Source of the DNA: Brevundimonas sp. NIBR10
GTDB lineage: Bacteria; Pseudomonadota; Alphaproteobacteria; Caulobacterales; Caulobacteraceae
Assembly: GCF_027912515.1 (NCBI RefSeq)
Contig: NZ_CP115464.1
Coordinates: 1,178,001-1,242,000, forward strand
Direction: 5' to 3'
DNA length: 64,000 nucleotides
In this document: positions 30,655 to 39,038 of the stretch, one piece after another
How the letters are laid out: every line of letters starts with the position of its first letter
How positions within the stretch are numbered: position 1 is the stretch's first letter
Notes under the pieces: model-generated
The model's input: only the letters and a program-made list of their open reading frames with translations
Databases searched by the model: none
What the model was told of the DNA's origin: nothing
Translations under genes and position numbers: made by a program

Positions 30655-30802
30655 CCGTCACCCTAGGCCCCTCGGGACCGCGCCGCTTGCGCGGCCCGCC
30701 CAAGGGCAAGCTTGTGCCTAGGGTCCAGGCTCCCGGTGTTGGCCGTGACCCACCGTCCTCGACGGTGTTTCTGGATCCTCGGGACAAGCCCGAGGATGAC
30801 GG
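30655..30802. repeat. Long palindromic element, right flank of GIY-YIG gene
   Basis: This element belongs to the same family and orientation as 30098-30201: it begins CCGTCACCCTAGG, has GGGTCCAGG, a centre with CCGTCCTCGACGGTGTT, then TCTGGATCCTCGGGACAAG and GAGGATGACGG. The left arm carries an extra insertion of about 42 bases with its own GC-rich hairpin. It starts 20 bp after the nuclease stop codon. Confidence 0.72.
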
Positions 30803-30831
30803 TGAATGAGGGCGAGAGCGCGACATGATCC

Positions 30832-32364
30832 CTACAGCGGAATGTTGTCGTGCTTCTTCCAGGGATTGTCCTGGACCTTGTTCTTCAGCGTCCGCAGGGC
30901 GCGGATCAGCCGGCGGCGCGTGCCGTGGGGCATGATGACGTCGTCGATGTAGCCGAGGCCCGCCGCCACGAAGGGGTTGGCGAACTTGTCCTTGTATTCG
31001 GCCTCGCGGGCGGCCAGCGCCTCGGGGTCGCCGGCCTCCTTGCGGAAGATGATCTCGACCGCGCCCTTGGTGCCCATGACCGCGATCTCGGCGGTGGGCC
31101 AGGCGTAGTTGACGTCGCCGCGCAGGTGTTTGGAGCTCATCACGTCATAGGCGCCGCCATAGGCCTTGCGCGTGATCAGGGTCAGTTTGGGCACGGTCGC
31201 CTCCGCATAGGCGAACAACAGCTTGGCCCCGTGCTTGATCAGGGCGCCGTATTCCTGCTTGGTCCCCGGCATGAAGCCCGGCACGTCGACGAAGGTCACG
31301 ATCGGGATGCCGAAGGCGTCGCAGAAGCGGACGAACCGCGCGGCCTTGCGGCTGGAGTCGATATCGAGCACGCCTGCCAGCACCTGGGGCTGGTTGGCGA
31401 CGATGCCGACGGGCTGGCCGTCCAGACGGCCGAAGCCGCAGACGATGTTCCTGGCGAAATCGGCCCCGATCTCGAAGAAGTCGGCCTCGTCGACCGTCTT
31501 CAGGATCAGCTCCTTCATGTCATAGGGCTGGTTCGGATTGGCCGGGATCAGGGTGTCGAGGCTGGCCTCGTCGCGGTCGGGCGTGTCGTACGACTCGCGC
31601 ACCGGGGGCTTCTCGCGGTTCGACAGGGGCAGGAAGCCGATCAGGCGGCGGACCTCCGACAGGGCCTCCAGATCGTTCTCGAAGGCGCCGTCGGCGACGC
31701 CGGACTTGCCCGCATGGACCTTGGCGCCGCCCAGGTCCTCGTGGCTGACGACCTCGTTGGTGACCGTCTTCACCACGTCGGGGCCGGTCACGTACATGTA
31801 GGACGTGTCCTTCACCATGAAGATGAAGTCGGTGATGGCCGGCGAATAGACGTCGCCGCCCGCGCACGGGCCCATGATGACGCTGATCTGGGGGATGACG
31901 CCCGAGGCCAGGGTGTTCTGGAGGAAGATGTCGGCGTATCCGGCCAGGGCCTCGACCCCCTCCTGGATGCGCGCCCCGCCGGCGTCGAACAGGCCGATGA
32001 TGGGGGCACCGGTGGTCAGGGCCATCTTCTGCAGCTTGACGATCTTGGCCGCGTGGGCGCCCGACAGGGAGCCGCCGAAGACCGTGAAATCCTTGGAGAA
32101 GACATAGACCAGACGGCCGCCGATGGCGCCTCGTCCGGTGACGACGCCGTCGCCGGGGATGCGCTGCTTGTCCATGCCGAACTGGGTCGAGCGGTGCTCG
32201 ACGAACATATCGGTTTCCTCGAACGAGCCCTCGTCCAGCAGGACGTCGATCCGCTCGCGCGCCGACAGCTTGCCCTTGGCGTGCTGGGCCGCGATGCGGG
32301 CCTCGCCACCACCGAGTTTCGCGGCCGCGCGGCGCTGGTCCAGTTGTTCGAGGATGGACTGCAT
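30832..32364 (-). CDS. pccB: Propionyl-CoA carboxylase, carboxyltransferase (beta) subunit
   Basis: This subunit transfers the carboxyl group from biotin to propionyl-CoA to give (S)-methylmalonyl-CoA. It has 510 residues, the usual length. Signatures are [36 protein letters not shown] and [18 protein letters not shown] in the N-terminal crotonase-like half. In the second half are [39 protein letters not shown] and [16 protein letters not shown], with the final [18 protein letters not shown] lies about 8 bases before the start. A 14-bp palindrome sits in the leader at 32374-32387, between this gene and the same-strand TetR regulator gene, so TetR-type control of the whole pcc-mut pathway is likely. 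Confidence 0.96.
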   Translation of the reverse strand: MQSILEQLDQRRAAAKLGGGEARIAAQHAKGKLSARERIDVLLDEGSFEETDMFVEHRSTQFGMDKQRIPGDGVVTGRGAIGGRLVYVFSKDFTVFGGSLSGAHAAKIVKLQKMALTTGAPIIGLFDAGGARIQEGVEALAGYADIFLQNTLASGVIPQISVIMGPCAGGDVYSPAITDFIFMVKDTSYMYVTGPDVVKTVTNEVVSHEDLGGAKVHAGKSGVADGAFENDLEALSEVRRLIGFLPLSNREKPPVRESYDTPDRDEASLDTLIPANPNQPYDMKELILKTVDEADFFEIGADFARNIVCGFGRLDGQPVGIVANQPQVLAGVLDIDSSRKAARFVRFCDAFGIPIVTFVDVPGFMPGTKQEYGALIKHGAKLLFAYAEATVPKLTLITRKAYGGAYDVMSSKHLRGDVNYAWPTAEIAVMGTKGAVEIIFRKEAGDPEALAAREAEYKDKFANPFVAAGLGYIDDVIMPHGTRRRLIRALRTLKNKVQDNPWKKHDNIPL

Positions 32365-32373
32365 CTGGATTTC

Positions 32374-32387
32374 CTACTTGCGAGTAG
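32374..32387. promoter_or_regulatory. Palindrome in pccB leader, candidate TetR operator
   Basis: CTACT-TGCG-AGTAG is a perfect 14-bp inverted repeat ending 10 bases upstream of the pccB start and 42 bases after the TetR gene. Size and symmetry suit a TetR-family dimer, and bound repressor would block the pccB ribosome site or promoter. The assignment is by position only. Confidence 0.5.
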
Positions 32388-32428
32388 ACTTAATGGCCGA
32401 ACGGTGCCTCCGGGTCAACGGGGACGCT

Positions 32429-33052
32429 TCAGCGGGGCCGGACTCCTTCGGAGAAACTGTCCCACAGGCGTTCGGCGATCTCCTGGGGCGTCAGCTTGCC
32501 GTTAGGGGCGTACCACTGGGCGATCGAGTTCATCGCGCCCGAGATGGCGAAGGTGGACATCCGCACGTCGGCGGTGCGCAGGGATCCGTCTCGCACCCCT
32601 TCGCGCAGTAGGTCGCGGATGCGGGCGTCCACCTTGCGTTTGACGGCGCGCAGCCGGTCACGGACGTCTGGGGTCAGCTCGACGTCGGGGACGCGGTGCA
32701 GGCAGCGTCCGAAGACCGTGGTGGTGATCTCCACGTATTTCTGGACCACCTGATGCAGGCGCTCGCGGCCGTCGATGCCGGTGACGGCGCTCTCCTCGAC
32801 GGCTTCGGAATAGGCGTCGAGCGCCAGGGTGAAACAGGCGCCGAGCAGAGCCTGTTTGCCGCCCGCATAGTAGTAGACCGTGGGCTTGGACACGCCCAGG
32901 CGTGCGGCGATGTCGTCGATCGAGGTCGCGCCGTATCCGTCCTGGACGAAGGCGGACGCCGCGGCGGCCAGGACGGCCTCGCGCTTGGCGTCCGGATCGC
33001 GGGCGCGGCCGCCTGTCCAGGGATCGTCGGTGAGGGTGGAAACACTACTCAT
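32429..33052 (-). CDS. TetR/AcrR-family transcriptional regulator
   Basis: The 207-residue protein has an N-terminal helix-turn-helix at about residues 22-68: REAVLAAAASAFVQDGYGATSIDDIAARLGVSKPTVYYYAGGKQALL. This is the typical TetR arrangement with YYY in the recognition helix region. The C-terminal ligand domain ends with a helix pair (STFAISGAMNSIAQWYAPNGKLTPQEIAERLWDSFSEGV), common in regulators of acyl-CoA metabolism. It is transcribed toward pccB with a 64-bp gap holding a palindrome. It probably represses the propionyl-CoA pathway until an acyl-CoA ligand appears; ligand and targets are inferred. Confidence 0.92.
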   Translation of the reverse strand: MSSVSTLTDDPWTGGRARDPDAKREAVLAAAASAFVQDGYGATSIDDIAARLGVSKPTVYYYAGGKQALLGACFTLALDAYSEAVEESAVTGIDGRERLHQVVQKYVEITTTVFGRCLHRVPDVELTPDVRDRLRAVKRKVDARIRDLLREGVRDGSLRTADVRMSTFAISGAMNSIAQWYAPNGKLTPQEIAERLWDSFSEGVRPR

Positions 33053-33081
33053 GGGTCAGGGATAGCACATATCGTCGTGAC

Positions 33082-33218
33082 TCAAATCCTCCCCCGTTGG
33101 GGGAGGTGGCGCAGCGCGCCTTCGCGCTGTGACGGAGGGGGCTCGAAGCGAGCTTGGTGTTTGCGGCCGGCCCCCTCCACCCCTTCGGGGTCCCCCGCCC
33201 CCTACGGGTGAGGATTGA
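33082..33218. repeat. Fold-back element between TetR and LysR genes
   Basis: Near-complementary ends TCAAATCCTCCCCCGTTGGG and CCCTACGGGTGAGGATTGA enclose inner arms GACGGAGGGGGC and GCCCCCTCC and several small hairpins. Its right end forms the last codons of the LysR gene. Confidence 0.65.
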
Positions 33219-34080
33219 GCAACGCCGCATTCGCCTCGCACAACGCCTTGACCCATCCGCGCACGGCCCGCAGCCGCGCGGTGTCGTGGACCTCGCGGTG
33301 GGTGCTGAGCCAGAAGCGGCGCTGGATCAGGACGTCGGGCAGGACCCGCTCCAGACCCTCGGCCAGGAAACAGGGCAGGACGCCGATGCCGCCGCCGCCC
33401 GCGATGATGTCCCTCTGGGCCCGGATCGAGGACGAGGCCAGATGCGGGGTCAGGCCGGGCCTGACCTCGTCCAGATAGCGCAGCTCGGGCGCATAGATCA
33501 GGTCGTCGACATAGCCGACGATGTCGTGGCCGGCGAGGGCGTCGATGCCGCCCGGGGCACCGCGCTGCGTCAGGTATGCGGGGGCGGCATAGAGGGCCAG
33601 TTGGTAGGACGTCAGGGGCTCGACGATCAGCCGGGTGCTGTCGGGCGCGCTGAGGGTGATGGCCATGTCCACCTCGCGCCGGCTGGGCGACAGGAAGCCC
33701 GAACTGGCGGCCAGCTCGATGCGCAGGCCCGGCCGCGCGGCGTGCAGGCCGGCCAGGGCAGGGGCCAGGACGACGCCGCCGAAGCCCTCTGAGGCGCTGA
33801 TCCGCACCGTGCCGGCCACGACATCGGGCTGGGCGATGCGGCCGGCGGCGTCCATGGCGGTCTCGGCCTCCAGCCCGACCTGAAGCAACTGGGCCCCGGC
33901 GGCGGTGAGTTGCAGACCCTGGGCCGAGCGGACCACCAGGGTCGATTTCAGCGCGCTCTCCAGCCGGGCCACCCGGCGACCGACCGTGGCGGCGTCGATG
34001 CCGAGCCGGCTCGCCGCCCCGCCCAGAGACCCGGCGCGGGCGGCGGCGATGAAGATGCGGACGTCGTCCCAGTCGAACAT
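33202..34080 (-). CDS. LysR-family transcriptional regulator
   Basis: The start at 34080 places the winged helix-turn-helix at residues 2-60 (FDWDDVRIFIAAARAGSLGGAASRLGIDAATVGRRVARLESALKSTLVVRS), exactly where LysR proteins begin; the ORF extends to 34266 but only through the neighbouring gene's end. The remaining residues to 292 are the two-lobed periplasmic-binding-like effector domain (GTVRISASEGFGGVVLAPALAGL; GHDIVGYVDD; SIRAQRDIIAGGGGIGVLPCFLAEGL). The SLGGAA helix and second-lobe pattern resemble the DsdC/GcvA-like group. It lies 43 bp after the DUF2855 gene on the same strand, so the two may share a transcript. The last codons come from a repeat element. Confidence 0.92.
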   Translation of the reverse strand: MFDWDDVRIFIAAARAGSLGGAASRLGIDAATVGRRVARLESALKSTLVVRSAQGLQLTAAGAQLLQVGLEAETAMDAAGRIAQPDVVAGTVRISASEGFGGVVLAPALAGLHAARPGLRIELAASSGFLSPSRREVDMAITLSAPDSTRLIVEPLTSYQLALYAAPAYLTQRGAPGGIDALAGHDIVGYVDDLIYAPELRYLDEVRPGLTPHLASSSIRAQRDIIAGGGGIGVLPCFLAEGLERVLPDVLIQRRFWLSTHREVHDTARLRAVRGWVKALCEANAALLNPHP

Positions 34081-34123
34081 TGTGGGATTGCAGCGGGGTT
34101 GCTGCGGGAATGCAAGTCCGGTG

Positions 34124-35224
34124 TCAGGCGCGGAGGCGGACCACCGCGCCCTCGGCTGCGTCCGCGCGGCCGTCGGCGAGGTCGCGTACCACCTTTGCCG
34201 CCGCCTCCAGCCCCTGGTGTTCGACGATGCGGATCCAGGGCGAGGCCGGATCGACCACCCGCTCAAAGAAGGCGCGCTGGTCGGCGAAGAACCGGTCGTA
34301 GAAGGCGCGAAGCGTGCCGCGTTGCCGGTGCGAGTCCAGGCAGGTGGCGGCGAAGAAGAAGACCGGGCGGGGTCCGACCAGGTCGGGATCGTCGCCGGTG
34401 AAGTCGTCGCTCTGGGTCGAGCCGACGAGGCAGTCGTATTTCAGGTCGGCGCCGAAATGGGCGTGGACGCGGCGGCGCAGGCCCGGATCGCCGGCCAGGT
34501 CGAGATAGAGGGTCGGAACCCCGGTCTTCAGCATCTCCACCTCGTCATAGCCGTAGACGGCGTCATAGGCGCCCAGTCCCTCGACGAAGGCGCGGTTGCG
34601 CGCACCGGTCAGGCCGATCAGCCGCACCTCGTCCTCGACAAGGCAGTGCGCCGATCCATAGGCGGTCTTGGACGAGGCGCTGGACACCACCACCTGTTTC
34701 GCGCCGAAGAAGTCGTGATCCCTCAGGAAATCGACCGCCGTATAGGAGGTGATGAACAGGGGCCGGAAGATCGCCTCGGCGTTCTCCAGTTCGGCGGCAT
34801 AGTTGGCGTCGGCCGCGCACAGGACATAGCGGTTGTAGATGTCGGGCACCGCCTTTCGCCACGGCGCGGCGTCGGCGAACCCGCCGCTGGACACCTTTTC
34901 GGCCTGGACCGTCAGGGTCTCGGCCATGGGGAAATAGCCGAAGACCCGGGCACCGACCGCGACGCCCTCGGCGCGCGACCCCACCACATCGGCGAAGCCC
35001 CAGACGGGCATCAGGCCATGGTCGTCGCGACCGGTCGGGAAGACCTTCCAGTAGCCGATGGCGTCGCCATAGGCCGCATAGGTGATGTTGTTGGTCGTCA
35101 GCGAGAAACGGTCCAGCGCCAGCACGACCTCGCCCTCGGCCAGGTCGGCGGCCGGGACGGCGTCGATCAGGGTGACGCCCGGATCGGATTTGAGCGTCAT
35201 CAGGCGGCGGGTGGTCTGGGTCAT
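34124..35224 (-). CDS. DUF2855 family protein (MDR-like fold)
   Basis: The 366-residue protein fits the DUF2855 family: an N-terminal segment like the GroES part of medium-chain dehydrogenases (ALDRFSLTTNNITYAAYGDAIGYWKVFP), VWGFADVVGSRAEGVAVGARVFGYFPMAETLTVQAEKV, and a central QVVVSSASSKTAYGSAHCL that would hold a nucleotide. No zinc ligands or canonical GxGxxG dinucleotide loop are obvious. No substrate is known. The LysR gene follows after 43 bp and mmsA is divergent about 185 bp away, so it may act in acyl-CoA or aldehyde metabolism, but this is only positional. Confidence 0.8.
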   Translation of the reverse strand: MTQTTRRLMTLKSDPGVTLIDAVPAADLAEGEVVLALDRFSLTTNNITYAAYGDAIGYWKVFPTGRDDHGLMPVWGFADVVGSRAEGVAVGARVFGYFPMAETLTVQAEKVSSGGFADAAPWRKAVPDIYNRYVLCAADANYAAELENAEAIFRPLFITSYTAVDFLRDHDFFGAKQVVVSSASSKTAYGSAHCLVEDEVRLIGLTGARNRAFVEGLGAYDAVYGYDEVEMLKTGVPTLYLDLAGDPGLRRRVHAHFGADLKYDCLVGSTQSDDFTGDDPDLVGPRPVFFFAATCLDSHRQRGTLRAFYDRFFADQRAFFERVVDPASPWIRIVEHQGLEAAAKVVRDLADGRADAAEGAVVRLRA

Positions 35225-35329
35225 CGGGCCTCTCCGGGCGTTTCCTCTGGGGTCAGCCTAGCGAAGATTTCAGGTGACGCAGGAGAAGGATCGGCGGCGC
35301 GGATCGATGCGATTACGCGGACCCGTCGC

Positions 35330-35341
35330 TGCAACTTTGCA
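35330..35341. promoter_or_regulatory. Short palindrome upstream of mmsA
   Basis: TGCAA-CT-TTGCA is a 12-bp inverted repeat, 69 bp before the mmsA start in the 185-bp divergent gap with the DUF2855 gene. It could be an operator. Support is only the symmetry and position. Confidence 0.25.
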
Positions 35342-35409
35342 ATGCCGCCGGAGTGCCCGGCCTGCTAGACCGGGCCCAACGAACAGAACCGGTTTCAGGG
35401 AGCCTCGCC

Positions 35410-36912
<1,503 letters not shown>

Positions 36913-36922
36913 GGGTTCGCCG

Positions 36923-38062
36923 ATGGACTTCGCCCTCAACGACGACCAGCGCGCCATTCAGGACGCGGCGCGGGCCTTCGCCCAGGACCTGCTGCTGCCG
37001 GACTCGGCGGAGTGGGACGAGGCCAAGCATTTCCCCGTCGATGTCATGCGTCAGGCGGCGGAGATGGGGTTCTGTGGCATCTACACGGGCGAGGAGCACG
37101 GCGGCCTGGCGCTGGGCCGGGTCGAGGCGGCGGTGATCTTCGAGGAACTGGCGCGAGGCGACGTCTCGGTCGCGGCCTTCATCTCGATCCACAATATGGC
37201 GACCTGGATGGTGGACCGGTTCGGGTCGGATGATCTGCGCGGCCGTTATGTCCCGTCACTGGTGACGATGGACAAGATCGCTTCCTATTGTCTGACCGAA
37301 CCGGGCTCGGGCTCGGACGCGGCGGCGATGCGGACCAGCGCCGTATTGCAGGGCGACGAATGGGTCCTGAACGGGTCGAAAGCCTTCATCTCGGGCGCCG
37401 GAACATCGGACGTCTATGTGGTCATGGCCCGCACCGGCGAACCGGGCCCCAAGGGCATTTCGGCCTTCGTCGTCGACAAGGATGCCCCCGGCCTCTCGTT
37501 CGGGGCCCAGGAAAAGAAAATGGGCTGGAACGCCCAGCCGACCGCCATCGTCCAGTTCGACGACTGTCGCATTCCGGCGGCCAAACTGCTGGGCAAGGAA
37601 GGTGACGGCTTCCGCTATGCGATGATGGGGCTGGACGGCGGGCGGCTGAACATCGCCGCCTGTTCGCTGGGCGGGGCGCGACTGGCGCTGGAGACGGCGC
37701 AGGACTACGTCTCGACCCGCAAGCAGTTCGGCAAGGCCTTGGCCGAGTTCCAGAACACCCAGTTCAAACTGGCCGACATGGCCACCGACCTGGAGGCCGC
37801 GCGGCTGATGGTCCTGCGCGGGGCCTGGGCCATCGACACCGACCATCCGGAAAAGACCAAATGGTGCGCCATGGCCAAGCGGCTGGCCACCGACGCTTGT
37901 TTCCAGATCGCCGACGAGGCCCTGCAACTGCACGGCGGGTACGGATACCTGAAGGATTATCCGCTGGAGCGGATCGTGCGCGACCTGCGGGTCCACCGCA
38001 TCCTCGAAGGCACCAACGAGATCATGCGGGTCATCACCGCGCGGGAAATGCTTCGCCAGTAA
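36923..38062 (+). CDS. Acyl-CoA dehydrogenase (probable isobutyryl-CoA dehydrogenase)
   Basis: This 379-residue FAD enzyme converts an acyl-CoA to its 2-enoyl-CoA. It shows the family order: an N-terminal helical domain (LNDDQRAIQDAARAFAQDLLLP), flavin segments CLTEPGSGSDAAAMRTSA and FISGAGTSDVYVVMARTG, the mid-domain TRKQFGKALAEFQNTQFKLADMATDLEAARLMV, and C-terminal LHGGYGYLKDYPLERIVRDLRVHRILEGTNEIMRV. E362 in LEGTNE is the catalytic base position of this subgroup. It is 10 bp after mmsA and 28 bp before mmsB, so isobutyryl-CoA from valine is the most likely substrate. The true start (ATG 36923) lies outside the mmsA overlap seen in the longer ORF. Confidence 0.92.
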   Translation: MDFALNDDQRAIQDAARAFAQDLLLPDSAEWDEAKHFPVDVMRQAAEMGFCGIYTGEEHGGLALGRVEAAVIFEELARGDVSVAAFISIHNMATWMVDRFGSDDLRGRYVPSLVTMDKIASYCLTEPGSGSDAAAMRTSAVLQGDEWVLNGSKAFISGAGTSDVYVVMARTGEPGPKGISAFVVDKDAPGLSFGAQEKKMGWNAQPTAIVQFDDCRIPAAKLLGKEGDGFRYAMMGLDGGRLNIAACSLGGARLALETAQDYVSTRKQFGKALAEFQNTQFKLADMATDLEAARLMVLRGAWAIDTDHPEKTKWCAMAKRLATDACFQIADEALQLHGGYGYLKDYPLERIVRDLRVHRILEGTNEIMRVITAREMLRQ

Positions 38063-38090
38063 GCATCCGAGAACACAGGGAAGAACGACC

Positions 38091-38990
38091 ATGAAGATCG
38101 CATTCATCGGCCTGGGCAACATGGGCGGCGGGATGGCCGCGAACCAGGCGAAGGCGGGGCATGAGGTGGCCGCGTTCGACCTGTCGCAGGCTGCGCTGGA
38201 TCGGGCCAAGGCAGCGGGATGTACGCCGGTCGCCTCGGTCGGCGAGGCGGTTAGGGATGCCGAGGTGGTTATCACTATGCTGCCCGCCGGGCCGCACGTG
38301 TTGAAGGTCTATTCGGAACAGATCATCGGGGCGGCGCCGAGTTCGGCCCTGTTGCTGGACTGCTCGACCATCGACGTGGACACGGCGAGGAAGGTGGCGG
38401 GGCTGGCGACCGAGGCGGGATACGTCTTTGCCGACGCGCCCGTGTCGGGCGGGACGGTGGCGGCCGACGCCGGGACCCTGGCCTTCATGGTCGGGTGCGA
38501 CGAGGCCGAGTTCGCCCGGATCGAGGCGGCGCTGGAGCCCATGAGCCGGGTCACCATGCGTGCGGGCGACCACGGCGCGGGGCAGGCGGCCAAGATCTGC
38601 AACAACATGATCCTGGGTATCACCATGATCGGGACCTGCGAGGCCGTGGCCCTGGCCGAGAAGCTGGGGCTGGATCCCGTGAAATTCTTCGACATCGCGT
38701 CGAAGTCGTCGGGGCAGTCGTGGAGCGTGTCGAGCTACTACCCCTGGCCCGGGCCGGTGCCGACGGCGCCGTCCAACCGCAACTATGACGGCGGGTTCGC
38801 TACCGGCATGATGCTGAAGGACCTCAAGCTGGCCCAGGAGGCGGCGGCGAAGTCGGGGGCCTCGACGCCGCTGGGGGCGCAGTCGGAGGCGTTGTTCCAG
38901 CTGTTTAACGGTCTGGGCTACGGCGGGCGCGATTTCTCGGCCATCCTGCAAATGCTGCGCGGGCAGTTGGAGGGTTTGCCGAAGGGCTAA
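38091..38990 (+). CDS. mmsB: 3-hydroxyisobutyrate dehydrogenase
   Basis: It oxidises 3-hydroxyisobutyrate to methylmalonate semialdehyde, the substrate of MmsA. It has 299 residues. The dinucleotide loop IAFIGLGNMGGGMAANQAKAGHEV starts at residue 3. Substrate motif DAPVSGGTVAADAGTLAFMVG is near 115-135. The catalytic lysine lies in GAGQAAKICNNMILGI near residue 165. SGQSWSVSSYYPWPGPVPTAPSNRNYDGGF is a segment conserved in true HIBADHs. GGGAAG lies upstream of the start. It closes the mmsA-acd-mmsB unit and is followed by a hairpin terminator. Confidence 0.95.
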   Translation: MKIAFIGLGNMGGGMAANQAKAGHEVAAFDLSQAALDRAKAAGCTPVASVGEAVRDAEVVITMLPAGPHVLKVYSEQIIGAAPSSALLLDCSTIDVDTARKVAGLATEAGYVFADAPVSGGTVAADAGTLAFMVGCDEAEFARIEAALEPMSRVTMRAGDHGAGQAAKICNNMILGITMIGTCEAVALAEKLGLDPVKFFDIASKSSGQSWSVSSYYPWPGPVPTAPSNRNYDGGFATGMMLKDLKLAQEAAAKSGASTPLGAQSEALFQLFNGLGYGGRDFSAILQMLRGQLEGLPKG

Positions 38991-39000
38991 AATCATCTCC

Positions 39001-39028
39001 GCTCATCCCGGCATCCGCCGGGATGAGC
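39001..39028. terminator. Hairpin terminator between mmsB and M16 peptidase gene
   Basis: GCTCATCCCGGC pairs perfectly with GCCGGGATGAGC around the loop ATCC. The two flanking genes converge here. No long T run follows, so it may act as a weak or Rho-assisted terminator. Confidence 0.65.
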
Positions 39029-39038
39029 GAAATTGGGG

